This document shows positions 35,413 through 47,699 of a stretch of DNA of 64,000 bases, one piece after another. The notes under the pieces are model-generated. The model ran no database searches. It was given only the letters and a program-made list of their open reading frames with translations, and was not told the origin of the DNA. Where the stretch lies: positions 23,683,977-23,747,976 of the forward strand of contig NC_089275.1 in the NCBI RefSeq assembly GCF_963678975.1, in the 5' to 3' direction. A program made the position numbers and the translations under genes. Source of the stretch: Dysidea avara. Taxonomy: Eukaryota > Porifera > Demospongiae > Dictyoceratida > Dysideidae. Every line of letters begins with the position of its first letter. Within the stretch, counting starts at the first letter, position 1.

Positions 35413-36283
35413 CATACGTACAGTGTACATACGTACCATTTCTTATTAGTATTTTCCACTTTTTTGTTTGGGAAGCTGCAACTGCAGCCTTAGGAGGCTG
35501 TAGTGGCTCCATGAAGAGGCTGTATGACTGTTAATAATGTTCTTATTGGAGACTGACAAGCATTAGCTGCTTACACCATGTGACTTCTTATCCTGTGGCT
35601 GCAAGTATATACCGTACAGCGTAAAAATTTGATGGAGGGGAATTTTAACAAATTTGATGAAATGCTTGCTATTCGTCAAAATTTTCCTCCGTCAAATTAT
35701 TACACTGTATGGTAGCTTCTCAAAATGTATATAAAAGTACTGTTATAATTAACTAGAATACTTTGTAAATCTCTTCTTTGGTAGTTGAATCTTTCAGAAT
35801 GTTTTATGGTTTCAATGGAGTAGTATGCAGTGTTGACAAGTTAGTTAGTCTATATAATCTATGCCAGTTAGTCCATTAAATTCACAGACTTTCAATATAT
35901 CCTCCTTGCGTGCAGGTCCCTTGTGGGATAAGTATAAATTTAAAAATCTTGACTGCTCCATTAGAGTGTTTTGATCATTTAATGGAAATGGATCCAGTGT
36001 AAAATCTAACCTGTATGTTGACATGACAACCTTTATCAGACATTTTCCATTGGTCATTCCCACTCCCATCCTGTTACCATTTCCCTAGAGTTATATTTAT
36101 CCCAATCTCTATTCCAATATTGGTAAACTGGCTGTACGAGTGCTGATTTCATGGTACATATTGTGTAGCATATTGCTTTCAGCTATAGATATGTATCCTT
36201 ACTAGCAGTTAAAAGGTCTTGTAATAGGCACAAGGTATATTGGTGTATAATACCTGTTTTACAATTAATTATTTTGCTGACAG
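35413..36283. other. Intronic stretch, no gene seen
   Basis: AT-rich. It includes a diverged copy of the gactgctccattagagtg word (35950-35968) and a short inverted pair (aatttgacggagg type, 35630-35700). It ends in the acceptor ttttgctgacag before exon C. Confidence 0.4.
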
Positions 36284-38357
36284 ATGAGCAAATGGTGCAA
36301 CTGATTGATGAAGCTAAAAATGGTGGTTATACTATGAAGGTGCGACATGCTAAAATCTTGTTTTGTGGAGCAAAACAAGCTTTGTTCGTTTACTTAAGAA
36401 TAAAAAATTTAAACCTGATCAACATAGTACAGAACTTGGTAACACTCAACAAATTATGATATCAAGAAAGGCTATTATTCAAGGGACCAATTGGATTGAT
36501 CTTTATCCTGCTGAAGAACTTCATCAAATTAAACTACGCCTTCACCACAAACTGGTGTTCAAACCACAACCGTTTTGCTCAGAGCAACATGTGGATAGTA
36601 CAAAAGAGGAAAGTACTGTAAACACAGAACAATTCAACTCCTGTCAACAAGATGTAAGAGAATTTAGTGAAAAATCTCAAAAACCCCAAGCAGAATCATT
36701 GGATAATCCATCTTTCAAAACAGCAAAATTCAAGCCTGTCCTTACTGAAAAACGATTATGCTCAAAATCTCCTAATCTTACAAAAGATTATGAAGAACCC
36801 CTTCCAATATGGGACATCCTCACATTACTAGACACTGGTGGTCAACCACAGTTCATAAACATGTTACCAGCTGTTAACACCTCAGCTACCGTTATGTTTG
36901 TTGTCTTAAATATGCTTCATGTACTGGAAGCTAAAGGATTTGATGAACGAGTACTAGTGCATCATTACAAGAATGGTATCAAATCTTATGAGCCGTATAC
37001 TTTGAACTATACTAATAAAGATTTAATAAAATGTCTTGTTGCACTTTTGAAAGACTCCATAATTACAGATGTTCCTCTTCCAGATGTGGCTGTTTTGCAA
37101 AAAGGTAGAGATAGTAAGCCAGGACTTTGTTTTGTTGGTACTCATCTTGATGAAGTAAATGAAAAAGATGTTGACACAGTTAGTGATCAACTAGAAAATG
37201 TATCTATCTGGAACTGTAATAAAATTTTGTTTGCAGTAGATAACACTCTCTCTGGACAGCAAGACTATTCACAAGATTCAATAGCAAACCAAATTTGCTC
37301 TGAAATTAAAGCTATACTAGATGAAAAGGCTGTATATGAAGTACCAATCACCTGGATCTTATTGGAATTAGAAATAAGATGAATATGTGGAAAAGACAAC
37401 AAATGTTTCATTGCAATTTCAGAAGTTGTGGCACTTTATCAAGAAATTATTCCAGGATGTGATAAGAAGAGTGCTGAGAGACAAGTTAAAGCTGCATTGA
37501 GGTTTCACCATATGTTTGGTATTCTGCTCTACTTTCATAATGTACCAAGCATGAAAAATGTTGTCATTTCTAACCCACAATAATTGTTTACGAACTTGAC
37601 AAATTTTGTTTGCTTTTCTTTAGATGGAAGAATCATTGATCGTAAAGTTTTGAATAATCTGAAATCTAAAGGCATTCTTAGTAAATCTTTGATTGACAAA
37701 ATTAAAACTGACAAAATCATCACTGCTTCTCTTGGAGGTATCAAACTTGAATTCTTCCTTGAATTGCTAAACATTATCACACCTTATCCTACAAACAGTA
37801 GTGACTATTTGATGTTGACAGTACTAGATTCGTACAAGGATGAAACCACTCTGTTTGATGTTATACCACCACTTGATGGTGTTGAATTTGTGATACAGTT
37901 CAATTCTGGCACTTTTCCAAGAGGAGTGTTTTGTTGTTTAATTGTACAATTGGTTCAAAAAGTTGATAACTGGAAATTCCAGGTTTCACTGGAAGGGAAG
38001 AGATGTGTTTACGCAGACTTTGTTATGTTTTGTACTAATTCTGGACAGTATGTTTTGTTGCACGATAAAATTACCCACTTAGAAATTCAAGTAAGAAAGA
38101 ATGTAAAAACTGGGTCTATTCATTGCGAAGTTCAGCAGACCATAGTCAACATGTTACAGCAAATGCAACAAAGTACTGGTACTGATTTCAAGTGTGCATT
38201 TTACTGTAAGAGTAAACCTTGTTTGATATATCTATCTTCACATCATGTGACTGGACAAATACCACTTCCTAATGGATTGATTTGTGAAAACCACGGCTTT
38301 GTAGAATTACTATCTTGTTCACACAAGCTATGGTGTGATATAACAAAAGCATCACTG
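36284..38357 (+). pseudogene. Exon C: Roc-COR-like GTPase, P-loop frameshift and two stops
   Basis: Entered in phase 1 (g|at gives Asp) and left at ctg|gtaata in phase 0. The start (HAKILFCGA) leads into a P-loop, but the frame breaks at about 36367-36376 inside it. The next frame resumes at KTSFVRLLK and carries the G3 motif LLDTGGQPQF (36825-36854) and the G4-like FVGTHLDEV (about 37131-37157). A COR-like region follows (AALRFHHMFGILLYF, FTNLTNFVCFSLDG). TGA at 37380-37382 and TAA at 37581-37583 interrupt an otherwise continuous frame. Family knowledge: Roc-COR proteins are large multidomain GTPases in signalling. The strong frame maintenance suggests recent decay or sequence error. Confidence 0.7.
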
Positions 38358-38879
38358 GTAATAATTGAATTGCACATAATTGTACTAGGGGTGCACATGT
38401 TCCATATTTCTTATCAAATGTTAATAATTTGTGAAATGGAAGATGAGTTAGTTTTATACTTAATATTATATCCTTATCTGTACCATACTACTGTTAATGT
38501 TTTCCTTCATTTATTCCTTGGCTAATGGCCATTCTATAATGTAATTTTTATGTGTCCTTCTATTAGTCATTATGTGCATTTGGCCTTCTGTCATTACCAA
38601 AAGAAGTTTTTTGTAGGTATTGTAGAAAATAGTTTTGTTTAGAACTTGAGGTTTTGTTAAGAATCTGATTAGCTAAATGTATTAAGAGTCAAAACATATT
38701 GGATATACTGTATGTATCCATGTCACTAGTAGTTTTATGTTATACAAAGCTATGCATCTACTGTATGTTTAGTGTGCACTCTTATGATGATGAATGAAAG
38801 CTCCACTGTATACATACAGTATTGTATATATAGATTGCTTGTATGACTTAGGAATTATAGCAGCTGTACAGCATCCCTT
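38358..38879. other. Intronic stretch, no gene seen
   Basis: Between exon C and a REP-1 copy. AT-rich, with a few tactgtatgta words; no structure worth naming. Confidence 0.4.
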
Positions 38880-39550
38880 GCTTCGTTATTTTTACGATAA
38901 AATTTTCATTGCTGGTAAACCAGCACATACTACAACAAAGGAAAGAATTGTTCCAGACACATTGTAGAATTATCTGCATGATTGAGTGAACACCTTGACT
39001 ATCATCTGAAAAGCGACATGACCATTCCACTTCATTTTCAGCTTTGTTCTGACTGTTACATAGTGCTACAAATGAAGAATAGTACAAGAAATGTCTCAGC
39101 AGTCAATCTACTTGCTGCAGAAGCTACAAACAATTCTCATGATACAGTAGAAGTCATAATGTGCTATCACAAATCAACACCTATACAGTAGTGAAGAAAG
39201 AAACGAGACACAAGAGAACAAATCTAAGTCTATATTGCATGCATTGTAACTTCATATGGTTGGCAAAAAGGCATCTCTCAAGCCTAAGTGACATTGAACA
39301 GTAAAGAAGCCTTATCTGTAGGCTGAAGACATCAGTCAGGCAGTCGGTCAGGAAGTTAGTTAGTAGAAACTTCAGTTAAATTGAAAAGGTTGAAATTTAT
39401 TGAAATTAGCTAATTTGGGGTCACTCTGAAGGCTTTACAGTGTTTAGGTTTGACTGTGCCTAACCAATACTGCAAAGCTGTCATGAAAGAATAGTGAGCT
39501 AGTCTTAAATATTTTGGGTAGGAAATCCCAAATATTCTACTATATAATAA
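38880..39550 (+). repeat. REP-1 dispersed repeat, diverged copy
   Basis: Shares with 30725-31605 the words gtaaaccagcacata, cttcattttcagct, cacaagag-aacaaatctaagtc, ggctgaagacatcagtcag and ccaatactgc in order. It ends about 35 bp before exon D. Confidence 0.6.
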
Positions 39551-39584
39551 ATTTATTATATGTGTTCTTATTTTGTTGTTGCAG

Positions 39585-39612
39585 GCCATGCCACCACAGT
39601 CAAGATTTTCAG
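39585..39612 (+). CDS. Exon D: 28-bp linker exon (predicted)
   Basis: Bracketed by a strong acceptor (ttttgttgttgcag) and donor (ttcag|gtaaac). Its length of 28 converts phase 0 from exon C to phase 1, exactly what exon E requires. It encodes AMPPQSRFS plus one base. It is predicted only from splice signals and phase; no sequence family can support nine residues. Confidence 0.45.
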
Positions 39613-40430
39613 GTAAACTAACTTTTCTAGCTAAAACATGTAAAATCAAGTGCATCATGCATTACACTTTTATAGTGTTTAAGTACAGTTCATGCAGTAT
39701 CATAGAATATGATGTGAATGTGCCTTGCAGAATGTGTATGCTTGTATTCCTCCAATGAAAAGCAGAACTGGCAATAATTGTGAGATCAAGTTTTTTTTAT
39801 CAGTTAATCCAATCAATTATCAAAACATCTGAGAAACAAGTTGATGTTAAACTACATACGTACTTCTAAAAATCAGGTACAGTGCTAACCACTGCTGGGT
39901 CTGGGAAAACTGGTTTTATGACATGATTTTTCACCAATAGCAGCACAAAATTACACAAATAAACTACCAAATTTCACAATCAAAATCAGCTAGACTTAAG
40001 TGGTCTGCTTTTGCTGGCTGCACAGTGGCAATCCATACGAAAAATCTGAGGCTGTAATGGAGCTGTGGCCAGCCTGGGGATGGCTGTATGTGGCTGTACG
40101 TACAGCTCTGTAGTGTTGAATAAAGACTTGTGTTGTAAATTACACATTTTAGCCAGTTTTGAAACTTAAATGGTCCTTAATTTGACCTAATTCATCCCTA
40201 TGCATTTCTCTTTCATTTTGTAAACAACCTCTTGCCCTCCCCTCCATCCCCTTCCCTCATCCCTATTGGAGCTTGCCTGATACAGTCAACATCAAGTTAA
40301 AAATTATCTGAAGTGGCAGGAAACTTAGCTGTTGGGTATTTGTACTGTCTGTCTATCTGTCTGGACTCTTTCTTTGTCATGCTATTAACTTGATAGCTAA
40401 ATTTATTTCAAAACACACTCAAACAGCTCT

Positions 40431-40530
40431 GGTGTTAGTGCACAGAACTGTCATCCATGGGTCCAGGGTTCAATTCCTGCTTATGACATTTTTTTCTTCT
40501 CACTGGCACTTTTTTGTGCCTGGCATACTT
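40431..40530 (+). repeat. tRNA-derived SINE-like sequence
   Basis: A box-A-like tggtgttagtgcacag and a good box B (GGTTCAATTCC, about 40469) are spaced as in a tRNA promoter. A T-rich tail with repeated ggcacttttttgtgcc/ggcatactttttt words follows. It does not fold into a clean cloverleaf by eye, so it is a SINE head rather than a tRNA gene. Confidence 0.45.
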
Positions 40531-40744
40531 TTTTCATGGCATACTTTTTGTCATAGATTGTGAATGCTAACTGATCAACCTATAAACATATTGTCTTGGT
40601 TCACATGCAAAATAAGGTGCTTATCATATAACTTATAAATTTTATTGCAAGCTTCCATGTGCTTTCTTTATTTGCTACAGTGCATTGAAGGCCACAGTGT
40701 GGAGAAAAACTACATCTGCATTCAATTACAAACTATAGGATAAA

Positions 40745-40860
40745 CAGTTTAGCTGTTAGAGCGCCTGCCATACATGTCGTTGCTGCAGTTAGTCCACATG
40801 TTTGAATCCAGCCAGTGGCATTTTTACTTTAGTATAATTTTTTGGTGCACATTAAAAAAA
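40745..40860 (+). repeat. Second tRNA-derived SINE-like sequence
   Basis: tagctgttagagcgcctgcc resembles box A and gtttgaatccagcc resembles box B, followed by a ggcattttta tail with the same style as the sequence 300 bp upstream. Probably the same SINE family, more diverged. Confidence 0.4.
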
Positions 40861-40908
40861 ACTAAACATTTACATTTGCTCACGCAGTTGCTTCACATCA
40901 TAATTATA

Positions 40909-43900
40909 TCTAATCCAAAACAGCCAAGCTGTAAAAAAAGTGTGCAGCCCTCAGAAAGGCTATGGTAAAAAAAGATGTGAAATCCAAGGTGGCGGCCAAG
41001 AAATGGCTGTGATGGTAGGTTAATGGTAAAAATTTTAATAACGACAATTCAGGTGAATTTTGGTGCCGCTTGGTCTTGGCACAAAATTCATCTGAATTGT
41101 CGTTATTAAAATTTTTACCATTAACCTACCATCACAGCCATTTCTTGGTCGCCACCTTGGATTTCACATTTTTTTCACCATAGCCTTTTTGAGGGCTGCA
41201 CACGTTTTTTACAGCTTAGCTGTTTTGGATTAGATTTCACTTCTTTTTGTATTTGTATACCCCAAAGCCGGTGGCTTTGGGGCTTTTTTAACCTATCTTT
41301 TTTCTTTACCACAGGAAGAAGAAAAGATGAAGCAGATGTTAAATACTTTAAATATTTCTGAATTTATCAGTAAATGTACAAATTATATATATAATACATA
41401 TATTTATTACAGAACTCTCTGCATGGTGGTTTCTTTGTAACTTAACACTCTACAAGGTGACTTCTTCTAGCTGATCTCTCTACAGGGTGAATTGTTTGCA
41501 GTAGAACTATCTACAAGGTAACTCTTCTTCTGGCTGATCTCTCAACAGGGTGATTTGTTTGTAACTGAACTATCTACAAGGTAACTTCTTCTAGCTGATC
41601 TCTCTACAGTGCGATTTGTTTGTAGCTGAATTCTGTACAGGTGATTGATTTGCAGCTAAGCTCTTTACAGAATGATTTCTTTGTAGCTGAACTCTCTACA
41701 AGGTAACTTCTTCTAGTTGATCTTTCTACAGGGTGATTTGTTTGTAGCTGAATTTTCTACAGGGTGACTTGTTTGCAGCTGAACTCTCTACATGGTGGTT
41801 TCTTTTTAGCTGAAATCTCTACAAGGTGAATTCTTCTAGCTGATCTTTCTACAGGGTGATTTGTTTGTAGCTGAACTTTCTACAAGGAAACTTCTTCTAA
41901 CTGATCTCTGTACAGGGTGAATTGTTTGCAGCTGAACTGTCTTCTTCTAGCTGATCTCTCTGCAGGTTGATTTGTTTGTAGCTGAACTCTCTACAGGGTG
42001 ATTTGTTTGTAGCCGATCTCTCTACAGGGTAATTTGTTTGTAGCTGAACTCTCTATAAGGTGATTTGTTTGTAGCTGATCTCTCTTCATGTTGATTTGTT
42101 TGTAGCTGATCTCTCTACAAGTTGATTTGTGTGTAGCTGATCTCTCTGCAGGTTGATTTGTTTGTAGCTGAACTCTCTACAGGGTGATTTACTTGTAGCT
42201 GAACTCCTTACATTGTGTCTATATAGTTTCTAGCCAATGTCTCTACAGGGTGATTTTTTTTAGCTGAACTCTCTATAAGGTGATTTTTTTGTAGCTGATC
42301 TCTCTGCAGATTGATTTGTTTGTAGCTGAACTCTCTACAGGGTGGTTTGTTTGTAGCCGATCTCTCTAAAGGGTAATTTGTTTGTAGCTGAACTCTCTAT
42401 AAGGTGATTTGTTTGTAGCTGATCTCTCTGCAGGTTGATTTGTTTTAGCTGAACTCTCTATAGGGTGATTTGCTTGTAGCTGAACTCCTTACGTTGTGTC
42501 TAGTTTCTAGCTGATGTCTCTACAGGGTGATTTTTTTTGTAGCTGAACTCTCTACAGGGTGATTTGTTTCTAGCTGAACGCTTTACAGGGTGATTTGCTT
42601 GTAATTGAACTCCTTACATTGTGTCTAGTTTCTATCTGATCTCTCTACGGGGTGATTTGTTTGTAGCTGATCTCTCTACAAGTTGATTTGTGTGTAGCTG
42701 ATCTCTCTGCAGGTTGTAGCTGAACTCTCCATAAGGTGATTTGTTTGTAGCTGATCTCTCTGCAGGTTGATTTGTTTGTAGCTGAACTCTCTGCAGGGTG
42801 ATTTGTTTGTAGCCGATCTCTCTACAGGGTAATTTGTTTGTAGCTGAACTCTCTATAAGGTGATTTGTTTGTAGCTGATCCCTCTGCAGGTTGATTTGTT
42901 TTAGCTGAACTCTCTACAGGGTGGTTTACTTGTAGCTGAACTCCTTACATTGTGTCTAGATTCTAGCTGATGTCTCAACAGGGTGAATTTTTGTAGCTGA
43001 ACTCTCTACAGGGTGATTTGTTTCTAGCTTATCTCTCTACAGATTGATTTGTGTGTAACTGATCTCTCTACAAGCTGATTTATTTGTAGCTGATCTCTCT
43101 GCAGGTTAATTTGTTTGTAGCTGATCTCTCTACAAGTTGATTTGTTTGTTGCTGATCGCTCTACAAGTTGATTTGTTTGTTGCTGATCGCTCTAAAGGTT
43201 GATTTGTTTCTAGCTGAACTCTCTGCAAAGTGTTTTGTTTGTAGCTGATCTCTCTACAGGGTAATTTGTTTGTAGCTGAACTCTCTCCACAGTGACTTGT
43301 GTGTAGCTGAATTCTCTAGAGAGTGACTTATTTGTAGGTTAACTCTCTACAGGGTGCATGACTTGTTTATAGCTGAACTCACTTCAGTGTGACTTGTAAT
43401 GTTCTGAATCTCTACAGTGATATATTTGTAGCTTAACTCTCCACAGGGTGACTTGCTTCTTGCTGAACTGTCTATAAGATTAACTGTTTGCAGTTGAATT
43501 CCCTACAGAATAACTTGTAATGTAATAGAATTCTATAATGGAGTAAATAATTAGCTGAATGCTCTATTAGGATGACTGTTCTATTAGAGTATCTCAATCT
43601 CGCTTTTGCTACATGGAGTTGGCTTTCTAATCATAACTCAGTGGTTTATAAACCAATTCTTCTATACTACTGCAAGGACTTTCTATGAAGATTATTCCAG
43701 CTATACACCGATTTTCAGCTCATTGCTCTAAGCGGTTTGCCTAGTAGGCGTAAACACGAATACTTTTTTTATTCATAAAAATCGATCGCATAATTGTGAT
43801 ACAGGTTGGGTTTTGTGTCATATCTCCGTGGTCTTTATCTCGATTCCTTTCAAACCACCAAAAGCACTCCTACGATAGTTACTCCATCTACATAGCAATG

Positions 43901-44290
43901 TTCAATGCATTCCATGAAGCGGTTTACCCTGTAGGCATGACAACAAATCGATCTTGTTTTATGCGAATGATCGGTCATAACTCCTGAACCATTCATCGGA
44001 TTTGCACCAAATGTCATGCTACGATTTGCCTTTGGACTCCCTTTCTGTGTGCTAACTTTCAAGGCGATCGGAGCACGCGTTTGCGTTTTATAGCAATTTT
44101 TGTAAGTGTGCGAAAACACCAAGAAAAAGAAAAAATATCAAGAAAAAAATCGAAACTTTGGCAGCTCGTATCTCGGAAATGGCTGGAGCGATTTCCTTCA
44201 CATTTGGAATGTAGACTCCCCTGGCTGGCGGGCAACTCTGTAGCAAATTTAGTTCCAATCGGATAAGGGATCACCGAGATACAAAGGTGT
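40909..44290 (-). mobile_element. Composite minisatellite element, copy A
   Basis: Minus orientation, in order: fold-back (40909-41234), tail (41235-41409, with cccaaagccggtggctttgg and the actttaaatatttctgaattt block), minisatellite (41410-43560), gttctattagagtatctc word (43573-43592), and head (to about 44290). The head is recognisable by ctccgtggtctttat, gtaggcatgacaac and tttggaatgtagactcc, which mirror words in copies B and C. It lies wholly inside the intron between exons D and E. The left limit of the head is uncertain because its end differs from copies B and C. Confidence 0.75.
41410..43560 (-). repeat. 31-bp minisatellite array (copy A)
   Basis: About 2.1 kb of tandem units of 29-31 bp; on the minus strand the consensus is gtagagagttcagctacaaa followed by caaatcaccct or a variant. 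Variant monomers with agatcagct and gaagttacctt alternate with the main type. The same monomers form the arrays at 53490-57075 and 59020-61160. Confidence 0.95.
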
Positions 44291-44998
44291 GAAAATAACG
44301 TTTTAATTGATATAGCACATTTTATAGATATATGGGCAAGTCATGTTTTGTCCCATGTGTTCTATTTGAGTTCATAACTTTAATTCTTCTTGATGTTAAC
44401 TACTTACCCACAAACACATTATATTTTTACCAACATGATAGGACAAGTATTACATAGTTTATTAGCTTCTATGCAGTTGAGCAGTTCTGCTGTTTAGTTA
44501 ACTGTTGCTATATACATGCTCACATCATTTCACAGGATGGCATAAAGCTATGTACTTTAAAGAAACATGACCAACATGCATGAATTTAGGATGTGATGTG
44601 TAATGCTTGGTTCCCAATGCCATAATTTAGTGGTTCTGCACATAGGGCAGGAGTATTCTATATAATATGGTATGCATAGAGTTATTGTATGCATGAAAAT
44701 TTCATTTTGGTTGTTCCTGTTAATAGCACACTGGTGTGGTGTACCAGCTTCCTTAGCTGCACAACATGTCATGTGTGTCTTCTTTAAGTTTCATCACAAC
44801 CATATTAATTTTGTACTACGTGTGTACATTTCACATAAGATTAGTTTTGGCTTTTACAGAGAGAGTTCTATAATAATTAAAGGGTGCGTAATTTTATACT
44901 GTGTAAATCATTTAGCAAATTGTAATAGTTACTGTACATACCTGTCAGATGGTGTACTTTGTAACAGATAGTATCTTTAGTTGCTTATTAACTCCTAG
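44291..44998. other. Intronic stretch, no gene seen
   Basis: AT-rich DNA between composite copy A and exon E. Short open frames here have no recognisable product. Confidence 0.4.
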
Positions 44999-45370
44999 CA
45001 TTAACTTTTACTCTACTTGGGCGTTATGAAATGTACATCCTCACAAGGAAATTGGAGGAACGTGTGGAGGAAAAAGTGTTTACAGACAATTATGCCACGT
45101 TAACTAAAGTTCTTAATGTCAACGCATTAATACCACACTTCATAGCAATGAGGGTTATCACTTTTGATGATGCATCTGATATCAAATCATGTAGTCAAGA
45201 CCTAGAGAAGAAGAAGATTATGAAATTACTGGAATATATTGCACGCCATCTGAAAGCTGGACACACCAATAGTTTTTACCAACTGCTTGATGTAATGAAG
45301 ACACGTTGTACCATTTCAGCTGAAATGCTTGCTAATGAAATGGAGTCATCTGTAGTTAAATTATCTAAAG
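44999..45370 (+). CDS. Exon E: CARD-like / death-fold domain
   Basis: Acceptor ttaactcctag and donor aaag|gtacat; both edges are phase 1. The open frame encodes about 123 residues. From LEERVEEKV to LLDVMKTR there is an alpha-helical pattern with the CARD-type order: a first helix, then LIPHFIAMRVITFDDASDI, then KKKIMKLLEYIARH, then TNSFYQLLDVM. This resembles the CARD profile (recruitment by homotypic death-fold interaction). The assignment is by pattern, not by search. With the GTPase exon it would give a Roc-COR-CARD-like signalling protein. Confidence 0.6.
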
Positions 45371-45703
45371 GTACATATATTGTTTCATGACTTCACATGT
45401 TTTGCCCAGCATTATGTACTGTTTGCAACACTAATCTGTTATGTACGTACGTATATACACACATATGTACATACGTATATACACACGTATGTACATACAT
45501 ATATACATATGTACATCTTCATCTTGCACTTATGTAGCATGCAATTTTCCACAACTATTATAAAGTTCATGAATTTAGGGCCCTACTTATCAGACCATTA
45601 TATAAATTAGATGTGATATGGCAGTTGAAATTCTTCAATCTCCTCTACTACATATTCATCAAACTGTTGTTCTGTACAATAAGTATTCTTATCTTTCCTG
45701 TAG

Positions 45704-45738
45704 GATTTGATGGTGATATTGCTTCACAGTTTCATAAG
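45704..45738 (+). CDS. Exon F: short exon (predicted)
   Basis: Acceptor ctttcctgtag, donor aag|gtaata, 35 bp. It takes phase 1 from exon E and leaves phase 0, encoding (G)FDGDIASQFHK. The polypyrimidine tract is good. It is joined because phases on both sides agree. Confidence 0.55.
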
Positions 45739-46499
45739 GTAATACTTGAATATGTAGTGGCATTGTATTGTGTATCTATTTCTATACATGATTCAGTGCT
45801 TACTGTATATCTATTTTTCATACATGTACGTATATTAGTCCATTTCACTTCCGACTGAAGTATCCCCTGGCATGGGTCATGCTCAGAGTTACTCTCACAG
45901 CATTTCTGAACCTACAGGTAGAATTTGTGTGTATATAAATAAACCCATGTTGAATGAAATGTTGTGGATCTAGCTAGATGTGTTTACTAAAATGTTGCAG
46001 TTGTACAGTAGGACATTGTGCGGAAAAACTGGTGTTATTACCCATGGCAGCAGGTTTGTTTTTCCACCATAAACACAAAATTACAAAACACTATCAAATG
46101 CTGCTATAAAAATTGTGATCAACCAGAGTTAAATGATCTGTTTTTACTGGCTGCTATTTCCAAGCTTGGTGAACCATACAAACAGTCTGAGGCTTTGATA
46201 GAGCTGTGGCCAACCTGGGGATGGCTGGGTGTGGTGTTACACCCCATGGTGTTACCTATGCTGTACCTAGCTTTACGTTTCTGTCATTTTTGATAGTTTT
46301 TCATGAGGTAGACTGTATCGGTATGTACTAATAGGGATGTTGGTGGGCTGGAGTGACAGGGACAGTACAGGGTTGTTTTCAAAATGAAAGACAAGCAAAT
46401 AGAAATGAGCTAGGCTGAGTTATGGATTATTCAGGACTTGAGGAATGGATGTAAAACTAGACTATGATACTGCTCAAATGAAACATTGTCTTGCAAGAG
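45739..46499. other. Intronic stretch, no gene seen
   Basis: Between exon F and the fold-back/REP-1 unit. No repeat or coding structure could be supported. A stretch at 46030-46230 resembles 39890-40100 (ctgtttttactggctg, gagctgtggcca, ggggatggct), so a diverged dispersed repeat is likely. Confidence 0.45.
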
Positions 46500-47350
46500 T
46501 GCAACTAGGACCTCCTTTGCTTCACTATACTTTTTATTTCTGGAATTTTAAGTTCGATTAGAGACCAAAGAAATAAAAAGTAGTGAAACAAGGGAGATCA
46601 CCTACATACATCTGAAGATACAAGTGGACATAGACTAAGTTAGGGAGTAAATGCCCATCTTCACCTTCCTTGTTTCACTACTTTTTATTTCAATTTTCCT
46701 AGTACAGTACTTGATTGTTTACTTTTTGTAACCATATTATGAGTGGTAAACCAGCACATGTATGGCATTAAGAAAGAAAGGCTTTAGACGTATTGTTTTT
46801 GTCTGAGTGCACGCCCCAACTATCACTTACTGAAATAACAAAGTGGACAATACACTTCATTTTCAGCTGTATTCAGTCTGTTACACAGCATTACAAATAA
46901 AGAAAACTACAAGAAGAACCTCAATTCTGCCACAATGAAAACTCAGACAATTCCTGTTACAAATGTAGGGGAGCCATCATGTGGTGCTACCAGAATCAAC
47001 ACCTTGAGGTATTAAATGAGACACAATGAGGACACAGGTAATTCCATGAAGCATGCATTGTACATACTGTGGTATGACCTGTCGGGCTTAAGATTTAGCA
47101 ATGAAAAATCAAGCCTGTAGCCTTAGCCGTTATTGAGTTACACTTGTCTGAAGGAATATCAGTCATTCAGTAGAAAATTCCACTGAATAAATTCTTTTTT
47201 TTTTAAATTGTAGCAACCTATTGGAACCATTTCAGGTCATAATGAAGGCAATTTTGGGCATGGTTTGCCTATCCAATACTGCCAAGGTGCCATGAAGGTA
47301 TTGTGAGGCTGAAAGTCCAAACCTTCATGATCCCTAATATTGTATTGTGT
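46500..47350 (+). repeat. REP-1 dispersed repeat with leading fold-back
   Basis: A fold-back at 46545-46705 (aaataaaaagtagtgaaaca with its complement) is followed by the REP-1 body (ttgtttactttttgtaac, gtaaaccagcacatgta, caggtaattccatgaag, ccaatactgccaaggtgcc), ending at catgatccctaatatt. Same arrangement as at 30508-31605. Confidence 0.65.
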
Positions 47351-47476
47351 GATGATCCCTGATCAAACTTAAAACCCTTAATTTTTCTTTGTATATACCT
47401 GTAACCTTTTCTGTAACATATGAACCTGTCCCTATTGAAAGAATGATGTAAATGTATGTCTGAATGCATGCCCACA

Positions 47477-47497
47477 GGGGGGGGGGGGGGGGGGGCT
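47477..47497 (+). repeat. G(21) homopolymer
   Basis: An uninterrupted run of 21 G in an AT-rich intron. It could form a quadruplex, and its true length is probably uncertain in any assembly. Confidence 0.9.
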
Positions 47498-47642
47498 TCA
47501 CTCACCCATAAAGTGCTCATATGACATGAGAAAATAATATATTAGTGCAATTTTACATTTGAGCAGTACTGTACGTGCATGCAATTAGTCTGTAGAAGAT
47601 TATATACTACTTTATTAATACATTACTTATTTTGTATTATAG

Positions 47643-47699
47643 GAAATGTGTTTTCGTATCAACCGGAAAAGAGTTCCACTGACTAGAAAAGGAGACTGA
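47643..47699 (+). CDS. Exon G: terminal exon with stop (predicted)
   Basis: Acceptor tattatag, phase 0 as required by exon F. Encodes EMCFRINRKRVPLTRKGD and stops at TGA 47697-47699. Basic C-terminus. The downstream AT-rich stretch has several AATAAT/ATAAAC-like words near 47760-47930 but no single clear poly(A) signal. Confidence 0.5.
   Translation, partial: EMCFRINRKRVPLTRKGD

Noticed and set aside
40437..40490. Possible tRNA gene
   Set aside because: Box A and box B words are present but no clean cloverleaf or acceptor pairing can be drawn; the T-rich repeated tail fits a SINE.
41410..43560. CRISPR-like array
   Set aside because: Units are contiguous 29-31-bp monomers without unique spacers, in a eukaryotic intronic setting; it is a minisatellite.
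45440..45510. Regulatory array of gtatatac/gtacat words
   Set aside because: Simple tandem purine-pyrimidine microsatellite between exons E and F; no evidence for a regulatory role.
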